Positions 7,308-16,379 of a stretch of 64,000 nt of DNA are shown one piece after another (the stretch's first letter is position 1; every line of letters starts with the position of its first letter). The translations under genes and the position numbers were made by a program. Below the pieces are notes generated by a model that saw only the letters and a program-made list of their open reading frames with translations, did no database searches and had not been told where the DNA came from. This DNA comes from Anabaena sp. UHCC 0187. GTDB lineage: Bacteria; Cyanobacteriota; Cyanobacteriia; Cyanobacteriales; Nostocaceae. The stretch covers positions 152,187 to 216,186 of the forward strand of contig NZ_VILB01000001.1 of assembly GCF_009712035.1 (NCBI RefSeq), written 5' to 3'.

Positions 7308-9389
7308 CTATAAACTAGAAGTTAAACCTATGCGGAAAGTAAACCCTGGGCTATAGATACGATTAACCCGCTCATATTGTTCACCTAAAATATTTTCCAA
7401 GTAAAAAGTTAGCCCCAAATTTTTGTTGACAGGAATCCGCCCACTAAAATCTAAATTAAAGAAAGACGGCGCGAAATCTGTACTGCGTTCTCCCGGTATA
7501 TTTCTACTAAACACAGAACGACGAGAACCACTATTATAAGTAGCATATAAATTAGCTTGCCACCCATGCTTTTGATATCCAATACCAGTTTGTAACAAAG
7601 AGTAGGGAATTAATCCTAACTGTAATCCTTTTTCAGTTCCTGTTTTGATTTGGGCATCTGTATAAGTGTAGTTGAGAAAAGTTGACCATTCACGAGCAAT
7701 TTTGAATTGTAAAGCTGCCTCTAAACCATTGGTATCTACTAAACCAATATTTTCCCATTTGCCATTAATAATTCCCAAGCGATTATCTAAACTATTACCA
7801 AAATAAGTGAATTGTCCTAATAGATTTTCCGACAATCTCACATCTATTCCCGCAGTCCAAGTTGAACCTGTTTCTGGTTTTAAATCGGGGTTAGGATTCC
7901 AATTATGAACCGTGTCAAAAACATATAATTGATCTAATCCAGGATTACGTTGCGCCCCCGCCCAACTTCCACGAAATGCAACTGCTGGATTAACTGCATA
8001 ACGTAAGCCGACGCTGGGATTAAAATAACTCCCAAATTGGCTATCAAAGTTTTGTCTTACCCCTAAATCAGCTTGCAAAGCATCGCTAATTTTCCAAGTA
8101 TTAACAGCAAATAAAGCTGTATTAAAGACGCTTCTATCTTCTTTTTCATTTTTAGGAATTAGGGCAGGATTTGTACTCAAAACATCGCCCATTAAATCGG
8201 TATTTTTTAAATCTAACCCCCAGCGCAATTGATTATTAGGGGTAATTTTCCATTCATGATCTATCCTAGCTTTAAATTGTTGTGTATCTAAAACTCCGGT
8301 TCGGTAAAATGTCGCTCCCGTTGGTCCATAGGTGCTAAAATAATCTCGATTGTAACCCAATGTGGTTGTTAAATTGGAATTTTCTCCCTTACCAAGTCGA
8401 GTTTTCCAAGATAAGCCAATATTCAAGCCATCATGATCTAATCGGTCTTTTTGGAGAGGGAACCCGAAATAAATTAAACCCCGACGGCTACTGAGTGCAG
8501 TCACATCCAAATTCACAGAGTTTTTGGGATCTAAATCTATGCCGACACTACCAAAATAAGTGCTTGTAGCTGTATCTGCATTAGATAAATATCCTTGAGA
8601 ATCACGATTTGCCGCACCAACAGGAACACGATAACGGTTATCTACAAAGAACCGTTCAAAGCTAAAGTTGTATTTAACTTTATTTGTTGCACCACCATAA
8701 GTTACCTGTTGATTATTTAAATTTAATGAGCCAAATTCTGCACTAGCATTTAATTTGGGTTTACCATAACCTTCTTTTGTAATGATATTGACAACTCCTC
8801 CAAAGGCTGAAGAACCATATAAGGAAGCAGCGGTACCGCTATATAATTCAACTCTTTCTATAGCCTCTATAGGAATACTATTTAAATCAGTTCCTCCATG
8901 ATATGTACTGATATTACTATTAATTGGTCTGCCATTAATCAGAAATACAGACTGATTAATTGAAGCTCCTCGATAGTATGTACCTGTGTGAATATCTGCA
9001 CCATGTCCAACATCATTGATAGCAAAACCGGGCATTCTTTTCAAAATATCAGCAACGCTGGTTGCACCCTGTTTTTGAATTTCTTCTTTTTCAATTACAT
9101 AAGTGGGAGTGGATTCAGGGAGAACGTCTTTTTCGCCAATGGTTTCTATGGAAATATCTGCATCATTTGTAGGAGTTAAATCTAGTTCTAACCTAGGTTC
9201 TGGCTTAACTTCATTTGCTGCTGGTTGTTGAGTTAATAATCTAGCATTTGTGGCGGGTAATTCAATTTCACTTAAATTAGGAATATTTGAATTTACTACA
9301 TTTTTATCTTCATTGTCAGCAGCAACGACAGGAAATACTACCAGCAAACTTAGTAAAGAAACTGGCAGGAAACAATAACTCTTATTCAT
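7308..9389 (-). CDS. TonB-dependent outer-membrane receptor
   Basis: The 693-residue precursor begins with a cleavable signal peptide (to about residue 24, ending VVAA) and a low-complexity spacer. A plug domain follows at about 95-205, with the hallmarks VADILKRMPGFAIND, TYYRGASINQSVFLINGRP and RVELYSGTAASLYGSSAFGG. The remainder is a beta-barrel of about 480 residues with alternating aromatic strands. Such receptors import siderophores, cobalamin or similar ligands. No ligand can be assigned, and there is no AMIN domain like those seen in many cyanobacterial siderophore receptors. A hairpin follows its stop codon region, and tonB lies upstream on the same strand. Confidence 0.9.
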   Translation of the reverse strand: MNKSYCFLPVSLLSLLVVFPVVAADNEDKNVVNSNIPNLSEIELPATNARLLTQQPAANEVKPEPRLELDLTPTNDADISIETIGEKDVLPESTPTYVIEKEEIQKQGATSVADILKRMPGFAINDVGHGADIHTGTYYRGASINQSVFLINGRPINSNISTYHGGTDLNSIPIEAIERVELYSGTAASLYGSSAFGGVVNIITKEGYGKPKLNASAEFGSLNLNNQQVTYGGATNKVKYNFSFERFFVDNRYRVPVGAANRDSQGYLSNADTATSTYFGSVGIDLDPKNSVNLDVTALSSRRGLIYFGFPLQKDRLDHDGLNIGLSWKTRLGKGENSNLTTTLGYNRDYFSTYGPTGATFYRTGVLDTQQFKARIDHEWKITPNNQLRWGLDLKNTDLMGDVLSTNPALIPKNEKEDRSVFNTALFAVNTWKISDALQADLGVRQNFDSQFGSYFNPSVGLRYAVNPAVAFRGSWAGAQRNPGLDQLYVFDTVHNWNPNPDLKPETGSTWTAGIDVRLSENLLGQFTYFGNSLDNRLGIINGKWENIGLVDTNGLEAALQFKIAREWSTFLNYTYTDAQIKTGTEKGLQLGLIPYSLLQTGIGYQKHGWQANLYATYNSGSRRSVFSRNIPGERSTDFAPSFFNLDFSGRIPVNKNLGLTFYLENILGEQYERVNRIYSPGFTFRIGLTSSL

Positions 9390-9495
9390 CTTTCTGAACC
9401 CACACCCTGTAAAAACAATTACTTATTGGAATTTTCTCTATGAATAGGAATTGTGTCAAAAGACAAGCTGTCATAGTTAAATTAATCACAGCTTA

Positions 9496-9526
9496 GATAC
9501 CGGATTTCTTAAAGAAGTTCGGTATC
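9496..9526 (-). terminator. Hairpin between tonB and receptor gene
   Basis: The arms GATACCG (9496-9502) and CGGTATC (9520-9526) flank an inner TTCTT/AAGAA stem. It lies directly after the stop of the TonB-like gene and before the receptor gene on the minus strand. It is a diverged member of the GACTTCTT...AAGAAGTC hairpin family seen at 16866, 27439, 38469 and 42081, so it may work as a terminator or attenuator. Confidence 0.55.
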
Positions 9527-11119
9527 TTATTTATCTGAATCACTACTAGACTCAGTAGGTAATGTAGTTACAGGTTCTGGTGCTGGATGTGCTTCTGCTG
9601 GTGGTGACTCAGAGGACTTTTGACGACGACGGAGAATTTCTTCTAAGCGTCTCCGACTTTTTTGAATTCTTTCGGCTCTACCTTCATCAACTTGATTATT
9701 TGTATCAGATTTGACTGGCTGAGGTGAACGACGACGAGGTTTAGATTCTTCTGTTTCCTTTGGTTGCTCAGGTTCTACACGCTGACGACGTGGTGAAACT
9801 GGTTTACTTTCAGAAGGTGGAGATTCTTGTCTATATCTAGTGGTATTTTCGGGGATAACATCAGTAATAATAGAAGTTTTTTTCCGTTGAGGTGATTCTA
9901 TGGGGGTGGAAGTAGAATCTGCTTTTTCAGGTTTGTTTTGTGGGGCTTCTCTTTCTTTTTTGATTTGCCGTTCTTGAAGTTTGCGGTGACGCTGTGATCC
10001 TTTGATAGCAAAGTTAACGGAGGCTCTTACCCCTTCTCTTCCTGCTTCTGTGGGTGTTAATTTCCACTCTTGAGCAGCTTTTTGAGCCGCTTCATCTAGT
10101 TCACTATCACCACTGGAACGGATTAACCGAACTCTCGTAACATTACCTCTATTGTCAGTATCAATAGCAACTTCTGGATTTCCTTCTGCACCCCGTCGTC
10201 TGGCTCTATCTGGGTACTTAATTTGACACTGGAGACAATCCGCACGATTCAATTTAGAACTATTTTCTATAGTCGGTTTGGGTGCGGTAGCTATTGGTGT
10301 ATTTTCTGGTTTTGGTTTATTCCCAGTTTCATTCCCAACACCCGTACCTGTACCGTTTCCAACACCCGTACCTGTACCGTTTCCAATTTCATTATCAGCA
10401 CCATTACCTGTACCTAAACTATTTCTCAAGTGATCGCCTAAATTGCCTAAAATATTTTTATTCTGCGGTAACTGTGTGGAAGCGGTGGAGTTGCTAGGGA
10501 TATTGTTGGAACTAGCATTAGGTTGAGTTTCTGACTTTAATGGTGTGATTTTTGTGGGTTTTGTCTGCACTTGGGGTTGAGTAGACGCTAGGGTATTTGC
10601 GTTTTCATCTAATTTTTGTATTGGTTTGGTTTGTACTGGGGGTGGTGTTGTCGCAGGTTCAGGAGTTGTATTTTCTATTGGGTTAGTTTGTACTGGAGTT
10701 GTTTTTTTTGCAGGTTCAGAAATTGTTAGTATTTGGGATTGTTTACTAATCAGGTTATGAGTGATTTTTGCATGAGGCTGTTTGGCTATAGGTGCGACAG
10801 ATGACTTTATTCTCCTGGGTGCTATTTCTGTGGGTATGGAAATTTCCCCACCGTTATTTCCACCACCACCAGAATTTATCTTTGGTAGGGATTTTATCTC
10901 TACTTGTGGTTGAACTACTTCCTGGGGCATGGTTTCCAGAATTGTCACTTCAATAGGTTTTTCTGTAATTTCAGGTACTCTGAAGAAAAACCTGTTAATA
11001 GCTAAAGCTAGTACCCCCATATGTAAGGCTACTGAACCAATGAAACTAAAGAATAGAAAAGTCTTTAATGCTTCAGCTTCTTTTTCGCGCTGTTCTATAG
11101 TGACACCAGACAAACCCAT
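9527..11119 (-). CDS. TonB-like energy transducer with extended C-terminus
   Basis: The 530-residue protein has one N-terminal transmembrane helix (about residues 24-44), a proline- and threonine-rich periplasmic spacer, and a glycine repeat (two GNGTGTGV units). A TonB C-terminal domain follows at about 295-375 (YPDRARRRGAEGNPEVAIDT, then LDEAAQKAAQEWKLTP). Unusually, about 150 further residues rich in Arg, Glu, Pro and Ser follow, whereas TonB normally ends at this domain. It lies just upstream of the receptor gene, so the two probably form an energised uptake pair. Confidence 0.82.
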   Translation of the reverse strand: MGLSGVTIEQREKEAEALKTFLFFSFIGSVALHMGVLALAINRFFFRVPEITEKPIEVTILETMPQEVVQPQVEIKSLPKINSGGGGNNGGEISIPTEIAPRRIKSSVAPIAKQPHAKITHNLISKQSQILTISEPAKKTTPVQTNPIENTTPEPATTPPPVQTKPIQKLDENANTLASTQPQVQTKPTKITPLKSETQPNASSNNIPSNSTASTQLPQNKNILGNLGDHLRNSLGTGNGADNEIGNGTGTGVGNGTGTGVGNETGNKPKPENTPIATAPKPTIENSSKLNRADCLQCQIKYPDRARRRGAEGNPEVAIDTDNRGNVTRVRLIRSSGDSELDEAAQKAAQEWKLTPTEAGREGVRASVNFAIKGSQRHRKLQERQIKKEREAPQNKPEKADSTSTPIESPQRKKTSIITDVIPENTTRYRQESPPSESKPVSPRRQRVEPEQPKETEESKPRRRSPQPVKSDTNNQVDEGRAERIQKSRRRLEEILRRRQKSSESPPAEAHPAPEPVTTLPTESSSDSDK

Positions 11120-11362
11120 ATTTTTTACTAGTTATGATAATGATTTCCTTGATTAGAATACAGCAAAATCTGAAATCAGGACTATCTTTTATTTTGTAAA
11201 CTTATCTTTTGAGGAGGAAATAATTTATTTTTTGTCTTCCCTAAATGGGGACTTTCTAAAAATATCAAAATATTAAATAATTCCTTTGCCATTTTTCTGT
11301 AGGTTGGATTGAGCGGGACAAACAGCCCCGCACATTGTTAAGCCATCAAATTAGATGTAAAC

Positions 11363-11701
11363 TTACTTTTTCCAGTCTTTATCAGCTTGTTCTAGTACAT
11401 AAGCAGCTACGTCTTCAGCCTGAGCTAGTTTTAAACGACCTTGAAAAGCAGGCATAGCATTTTTACCATTAGTAACTTGGGCAATAATAGCTTCTGCTGA
11501 GTACATACCGTATTTTTCCAAATCTGCTTTTTTCAGGCTTTTGGCAGCATTAACTAAATTTCTACCGCCAGCATGACATGAAGCGCAATTAGCACTAAAT
11601 ATTTTAGCTCCACTGGCTGCGTCTGCGGCCAAAGCGGGACTACTGAAGGCAAAGGTGAAGATAGCTACGCTTAACAGTAATACTGAGATAATTCTTTTCA
11701 T
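11363..11701 (-). CDS. petJ: Cytochrome c6
   Basis: The 112-residue precursor has a signal peptide ending ALA near residue 25. The mature protein has the heme-binding CASCH motif and the methionine ligand region [10 protein letters not shown], with the typical C-terminal [14 protein letters not shown] helix. Cytochrome c6 is the lumenal electron carrier from cytochrome b6f to photosystem I, substituting for plastocyanin or serving terminal oxidases. It stands alone, with about 500 bp of non-coding DNA upstream. Confidence 0.95.
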   Translation of the reverse strand: MKRIISVLLLSVAIFTFAFSSPALAADAASGAKIFSANCASCHAGGRNLVNAAKSLKKADLEKYGMYSAEAIIAQVTNGKNAMPAFQGRLKLAQAEDVAAYVLEQADKDWKK

Positions 11702-12204
11702 CTGGTGTTCTCTCTACAACAATTGTGGAAACTGTGCAAATATCCTTTCTAATTCTGATTTGATCTGGTAGGATTAGTCAAACGACAGGCTGTAAAACTT
11801 GGCTTGAATACTCAATTATTCAAGGTCAATTGATTGTGATACAAAGGATCGAGGAAAAATATAAAATTAATATGATCCAATCTTGTGGCATGGGCATACT
11901 ATGGCTAACGCCACGCTATGCTATCGACAAGCTCAGTACAAGTCCTGCCTGTCCTTGTATTATTGTTCAATAATAATATTAGCTAAAACACACAGATAAT
12001 ATTTTTTGTCAAGCGGTAAGTCCTGGTTAATCGTGAACACAAGTAAGGTTGTAAATTGATACTGTGTACGTAAATTATTATATAAATCTAAAGACGATTG
12101 TAATAAGCAAGCTATTAATGTTTAAAGCTAATTCTTAATAAATATTTAGAAAATATTTAGAAAATAATGCAACAAGAAAGAACAAATATATGGTATAAAT
12201 TTCT
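11702..12204. other. Intergenic region between petJ and the halogenase gene
   Basis: I see no credible gene here. It contains a copy of a common short repeat, GGCTAACGCCACGC and flanking CTATGCTATCGAC, near 11901-11930. A related copy is at 46258-46282. The last 150 bp before 12205 are very AT-rich and probably hold the promoter of the halogenase gene, but I cannot assign -10/-35 boxes with confidence. Confidence 0.5.
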
Positions 12205-13002
12205 ATGTATATTTACTCACATGGTGAAATGACAAATTTTACAAAAGTGAACGTCTGGGAAGAAGAAATTCAACAAAATATTGCTAATAATTTCTCCGAA
12301 TCATCTTTAACATTTCTCTCTCACCAGTTTAAGCGTGATGGGTTTCTTAAAGTTCCTCAAATCATGCCTCTCCAGATCCGTCAAGAAATGAAACAAGAGG
12401 CTCTAAGATTGTTAGAATTGCACTCTGAACGACGTGATTTAAAACTAGCAACAACGGGAAATACTCCCAGAAATATGAGTGTAGTAACCAGCGAAAACAT
12501 TGCTGAAAGCAGTGAATTTGTTAATACTATCTATAGATCCGAAGCACTGAAAAATATACTAGAAAAATTGGCTGGTGAACCTTTCTTAGCTTGTCCATCA
12601 AAAGATGAAGAATTTTTGATTACCAGACATGAAAAAAGCGGAGATACCCACGGTTGGCACTGGGGAGATTATCGTTATGCGCTAATTTGGATTTTAGAAA
12701 CTCCACCTATCGAACATGGTGGAATGTTGCAATGTGTTCCTCATACCAGTTGGGATAAAACTAATCCAAGAATTCATGAGTATCTGTGTGAGAATCCTAT
12801 CAGCACCTATGGTTTTGTTACTAGTGACATTTACTTGTTGAAGTCAGATACAACTCTTCATCGAACAGTTCCCTTAAATCGTGATTCTACACGCATTATG
12901 CTCAATATGACTTGGGGATGTCTTGATGATCAGAAAAGAAATCTCAATGAGAATGATCGTTGGTGGGCAGAGAAAGAAGTAGTAGCTGGTAATTACAGCT
13001 AA
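12205..13002 (+). CDS. BesD-type Fe(II)/2-oxoglutarate amino-acid halogenase candidate
   Basis: This 265-residue cupin-fold protein belongs to the phytanoyl-CoA-dioxygenase-like superfamily. Its iron motif is His152-Trp153-Gly154, so the carboxylate ligand of hydroxylases (HxD) is replaced by glycine, as in radical halogenases that bind chloride there. The second ligand is His219, 67 residues later. From memory, BesD (lysine 4-chlorinase) has H137-x-G139 and H204, the same spacing. Other BesD active-site residues I recall also match at a constant +15 offset: R74/R89, E120/E135, H134/H149, D140/D155, N219/N234, T221/T236 and W238-W239/W253-W254. Free lysine is therefore a likely substrate. The start may be the second ATG at 12229. 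It is followed after 127 bp by the diiron enzyme gene. Confidence 0.82.
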   Translation: MYIYSHGEMTNFTKVNVWEEEIQQNIANNFSESSLTFLSHQFKRDGFLKVPQIMPLQIRQEMKQEALRLLELHSERRDLKLATTGNTPRNMSVVTSENIAESSEFVNTIYRSEALKNILEKLAGEPFLACPSKDEEFLITRHEKSGDTHGWHWGDYRYALIWILETPPIEHGGMLQCVPHTSWDKTNPRIHEYLCENPISTYGFVTSDIYLLKSDTTLHRTVPLNRDSTRIMLNMTWGCLDDQKRNLNENDRWWAEKEVVAGNYS

Positions 13003-13129
13003 ATTTTAGCTGTGTCAGCATGAGATTTGATATTTTTTAAACATCACCTGTCAAAATGTTAGAAAATTGCCAAAAAGCAATGCAAACATCTTCTCAAAAA
13101 TGTAATCTATCTGTGTAGGAGAACCGAAA

Positions 13130-13873
13130 ATGACAGCTTTACAAGTACAAGAATTTGAGAAAATCCAAGATCCAAATGTTCGTCAACGCTTAGATGTTGA
13201 TGGCCCAGAGATCAAAGACTATTTGAACGGGAAGATGGAGTATATTCTCAATCACCGCGCAGTCCAACATCCTCTGCTCAATTACTATCGCAAAAACGCA
13301 TTTACTAAAGAACAAGAAAAGAAATTCTACCTGGAAACTTGGTATTACTTTAAAAACGAACCTTTCTATATTACGAGTATGGCAGTAAATACTCGTGATT
13401 ATAAAGTATTGAAGGAAATTATCCTCAATGTTTATGATGAAGTGGCTGGAAAAGTAACCCATGAAACTTTGTTTCGTGAACAACTGAATGCTATGGGGAT
13501 TACTGATGAAGAAATTGCTAATCATCAATGTTTGCCTAGCACTACAGCTATTAATAAAGGTGCAGAAAAACTTTATTGTGAACCCCCAATTGAAAGAAAC
13601 TTAGGGGCGTTCTATGCTGATGAAACTATGTCAGCAGTATTGTCAACTCAATTCAATGATGCCTTGCTGAATCAAGGATATGACAAGAACGTGAGAAAGC
13701 ATTGGATAATGCACGTAAATGTAGAAATTAGCCATAGCAATAATGCTTTTAATGCGATCGCACCCTATTTGGTTAATCAAGAGGGACGAGACTTATTTGA
13801 AGAAGGCATCAATACATATCTACAACTATTGGAAACCTATTGGGACGGCGTTGATGCCATTGTCAGAGGATAA
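13130..13873 (+). CDS. BesC-type heme-oxygenase-like diiron oxidase (HDO)
   Basis: The 247-residue all-helical protein carries the HDO metal signature: Glu104-x6-His111 in YDEVAGKVTH, a mid-helix glutamate (probably Glu165 in YADETM), and His195-x3-Glu199-x2-His202 in HVNVEISH. CADD, SznF and BesC share this E-x6-H...E...H-x3-D/E-x2-H pattern, with Glu here in place of the usual Asp. BesC oxidatively fragments 4-chloro-lysine to 4-chloro-allylglycine, releasing formaldehyde and ammonia. Location straight after a BesD-like gene favours a BesC-like role, but other HDO chemistries (N-oxygenation, decarboxylation) fit the fold. A good AGGAG site precedes its ATG. A HIP1 octamer lies inside the gene near 13754. 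Confidence 0.82.
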   Translation: MTALQVQEFEKIQDPNVRQRLDVDGPEIKDYLNGKMEYILNHRAVQHPLLNYYRKNAFTKEQEKKFYLETWYYFKNEPFYITSMAVNTRDYKVLKEIILNVYDEVAGKVTHETLFREQLNAMGITDEEIANHQCLPSTTAINKGAEKLYCEPPIERNLGAFYADETMSAVLSTQFNDALLNQGYDKNVRKHWIMHVNVEISHSNNAFNAIAPYLVNQEGRDLFEEGINTYLQLLETYWDGVDAIVRG

Positions 13874-13978
13874 AAAACTAGTACCGCACGGCGTAAATAA
13901 ACCAACCATTCTTAATCGCCAAAAAGCTTGCTGAATATTACTTTTGACTTTTGACTTTTGACTTCCGCCTTGCGATAC

Positions 13979-14065
13979 TAGTACCGCAGTGTGGAATTGA
14001 TAATTAAAAATTAAGAAAGCAGATTCTACAAGCTTTTGGTGAAATTTTTAATAGTTGGTTAACGA
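13979..14065. repeat. Dispersed AT-rich repeat downstream of the HDO gene
   Basis: The stretch beginning ACTAGTACCGCAGTGTGGAA and running through AATTAAAAATTAA and AAGCAGATT(C/G)TA(C/T)A(A)AAGCTTTT recurs at 22954-23040 in the same orientation. A shorter related piece (CTAGTACCGCACGGCG) lies at 13879-13894. Just before it, three tandem TTTTGACT units occur at about 13940-13965. These copies mark the junction between the HDO gene and the exporter gene and may reflect past rearrangement. Confidence 0.55.
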
Positions 14066-14113
14066 AGGAAATAAATTTTTTAAACTAATGCAGGAGAGAT
14101 AATTTTGGAAAAA

Positions 14114-15067
14114 TTAATTTTTGCTTACATCACCTGATTCAGCAATGTAAATACCCAATAAAACAACGAAAAAAGCGATCCAATTCACGAAACTTAAATA
14201 TTCTTGAAAAACTATCCATGCCAGAATAGCTGCCATAATTGGTTGTAGTAACATGAATAGAGAAACAAAGCCAGAAGAAAATTGTTTTAGTTGATAGATA
14301 AAAATAACAGAAGCAATAACTTGACAGAGAATACTTAAAGAAAATATGTTTAACCAACCTAATAGTGAAGTTGGGAAAACTTGATTTTCAAATATGAGAA
14401 CAAAAGGTAACAAGAGGAGACTTGAAAGGACACAATACCATAGTGAAATAGTCAACGAAGAAAATTGAGATCGGAGTTTTTCTATAGTTAAAAAATAACC
14501 TGCATAAACCACAGCAGATAATAAAGCCCAAGCATCACCTATCAGGTGATTATGAGAAACGTGTAAATCTTGAATTCCAATGGATATTGCTCCACCTACA
14601 GCAACAATCATGCCAATGATAAATCTTCGATCAAACTTTTGACCTAAGAATAACCAGCCACCAAGCACAGCAAAAACTGATGGCAAGTTATGAAGAAGAT
14701 TAGAATTAGCAACGGTAGTTTGAGTTAAAGATAAAGCCCAAGTAACTAAACATATTTCTCCCAACATTACCCCAATTAGGAATATAGCTAAAGTGCTAAA
14801 AGTAATTGGTTCTGAATCTTTAGACAATGATGAATTACTATATTGACTTTCCCAGATTATAACTATTCCTTGCCAAAATAGGAATATTACGGCAGCTATT
14901 AATTCCCGATTAAAAACCGTAGCATTAGGACCTAGTTCGTCTTCACTCAATCTTGTAAATATAGGATCTAAGGATACGAGTAATACTGCTATCAATAACA
15001 AAACTAAATCCAAAATTCCTGGCTTTAATGCTACTTTATCTACTGGCTTCTCAACAACATTAGTCAT
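14114..15067 (-). CDS. EamA/DMT-family exporter
   Basis: The 317-residue protein has about ten hydrophobic segments in two repeated halves, the layout of EamA (drug/metabolite transporter) proteins. It lies between the HDO and amidinotransferase genes but on the opposite strand, divergent from the amidinotransferase with 109 bp between starts. Members move amino acids and other small metabolites out of the cell. In this setting it is a plausible exporter for the product of the flanking enzymes. That role is inferred from position only. Confidence 0.85.
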   Translation of the reverse strand: MTNVVEKPVDKVALKPGILDLVLLLIAVLLVSLDPIFTRLSEDELGPNATVFNRELIAAVIFLFWQGIVIIWESQYSNSSLSKDSEPITFSTLAIFLIGVMLGEICLVTWALSLTQTTVANSNLLHNLPSVFAVLGGWLFLGQKFDRRFIIGMIVAVGGAISIGIQDLHVSHNHLIGDAWALLSAVVYAGYFLTIEKLRSQFSSLTISLWYCVLSSLLLLPFVLIFENQVFPTSLLGWLNIFSLSILCQVIASVIFIYQLKQFSSGFVSLFMLLQPIMAAILAWIVFQEYLSFVNWIAFFVVLLGIYIAESGDVSKN

Positions 15068-15176
15068 TATAAAAATTGTATATCTTGATTTCGTGTTTCA
15101 TAATACCATAATATATGTGAGCAATTCACTTGCATAGCTTCCAGAAATTATACATTGTTCTTAACTTGACATAGAT

Positions 15177-16271
15177 ATGGCATTTAATCCGCAATCAACC
15201 GCACCAACAACACCCGTTGTCAATTCATTTAACGAATGGGATCTTTTAGAAGAAGTAATTGTTGGCCGATTGGATGGTGCAGTTATACCACCTTGGCATA
15301 TTACAGTTAAAGCAACAATGCCACAGCGTTATTGGGATGTGTTCCGTACCTATGGTGGTAAATTATTTCCAGAAGAGTTAATTAAAGCTGGAGAAAAAGA
15401 ACTAGAAGAACTTACCCACATTTTAGAAGCAGAAGGTGTCAAAGTTCGCCGTCCCGACGCGGTAAATTATACTGTTCCTTATGGAACTCCAGACTGGCAA
15501 AGTCCTAGTGGTCTTTACGGAGCAATGCCCAGAGATGTGATGATCGTCATTGGGGATAAACTAATTGAAGCTCCCATGCCTTGGCGGTCTAGATATTTTG
15601 AAATTAATGCCTATCGTTCACTCATCAAAGAGTATTTTCATGCTGGCGCACAATGGCTTCCCGCACCTAAGCCTGAACTACGCGATGAACTATATAACTA
15701 TCAATATGAAGAAGCAGACAAAGATGCACTATTTAACTCTTCACTAACTGAATTTGAACCAGTATTTGACGCGGCTGAATTTAGTAGATGTGGTAGAGAT
15801 ATCTTTGTTCAACAAAGTCAAGTAACCAATCAATTTGGGATAGAATGGATGCGGAGATGTTTAGGAGATGAGTACAGAATTCATGAACTCAAATTCAAAG
15901 ATCAATCTGCCATGCACATTGATGCCACCTTTGTTCCTCTCGCTCCTGGTAAGCTTTTAATCCATCCTTACAAACTTGATAAACTTCCCGATATGTTCCA
16001 AAGTTGGGATGTAATCCAAGTTAAAGAATTCGCTCTTCCTGACGATCATCCCCTGTATATGAGTAGTAAGGGAGTAGGGATGAATGTTTTATCAATTGAT
16101 GAAAATAGAGTGATCGTGGAAAGGCAAGATGAACCCATGATTAAACTATTAAAAAATTGGGGATTTACACCAATTCCTTGTAATTTCCGGAACTTTAATA
16201 CCTTTGGTGGTTCTTTCCATTGTGCAACTTTAGATATTAGAAGAAAAGGCACACTGCAATCTTATTTTTAG
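15177..16271 (+). CDS. AGAT-type L-arginine amidinotransferase
   Basis: The 364-residue protein matches glycine amidinotransferase (GATM/AGAT) throughout: NEWDLLEEVIVGR at 19-31, MPRDVMIVIGD, EAPMPWRSRYFE, EFEPVFDAAEF, SQVTNQFGIEWMRR, SAMHIDATF and FHCATLDIRRKGTLQSY. The catalytic residues are Asp198, His247 and Cys349, equivalent to human D254, H303 and C407. It should transfer the amidino group of arginine to an amine, releasing ornithine. In the acceptor pocket the human N300/M302 pair is Ser244/Met246. CyrA of cylindrospermopsin synthesis changes both positions, so the acceptor here may differ from glycine. Family members also include saxitoxin SxtG. Confidence 0.92.
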   Translation: MAFNPQSTAPTTPVVNSFNEWDLLEEVIVGRLDGAVIPPWHITVKATMPQRYWDVFRTYGGKLFPEELIKAGEKELEELTHILEAEGVKVRRPDAVNYTVPYGTPDWQSPSGLYGAMPRDVMIVIGDKLIEAPMPWRSRYFEINAYRSLIKEYFHAGAQWLPAPKPELRDELYNYQYEEADKDALFNSSLTEFEPVFDAAEFSRCGRDIFVQQSQVTNQFGIEWMRRCLGDEYRIHELKFKDQSAMHIDATFVPLAPGKLLIHPYKLDKLPDMFQSWDVIQVKEFALPDDHPLYMSSKGVGMNVLSIDENRVIVERQDEPMIKLLKNWGFTPIPCNFRNFNTFGGSFHCATLDIRRKGTLQSYF

Positions 16272-16310
16272 GATTTAAAAAAGCAGGTTTTTCCCCCCTA
16301 AGTAATGTAG

Positions 16311-16327
16311 GGTGGGCAATGCCCACC
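16311..16327. repeat. GGTGGGCA/TGCCCACC palindrome
   Basis: A near-perfect palindrome (GGTGGGCAATGCCCACC) lies between the amidinotransferase and GNAT genes. Related sequence is found in frame inside metH at 57797-57823. It could form a strong hairpin and weaken read-through. Confidence 0.6.
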
Positions 16328-16379
16328 AATATTTCAAAAATCAAATATTAGTGCTATCAAGTCATAGGAACAGCAAAAA

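Noticed and set aside
10321..10390. Minus- and plus-strand frames over the TonB glycine repeat
   Set aside because: The plus-strand frames with TRTCTVSN repeats are shadows of the GNGTG repeat of the TonB gene.
13130..13873. Thiaminase TenA or PqqC
   Set aside because: Same overall fold, but the full E-x6-H...H-x3-E-x2-H metal set is present and no thi or pqq genes are near.
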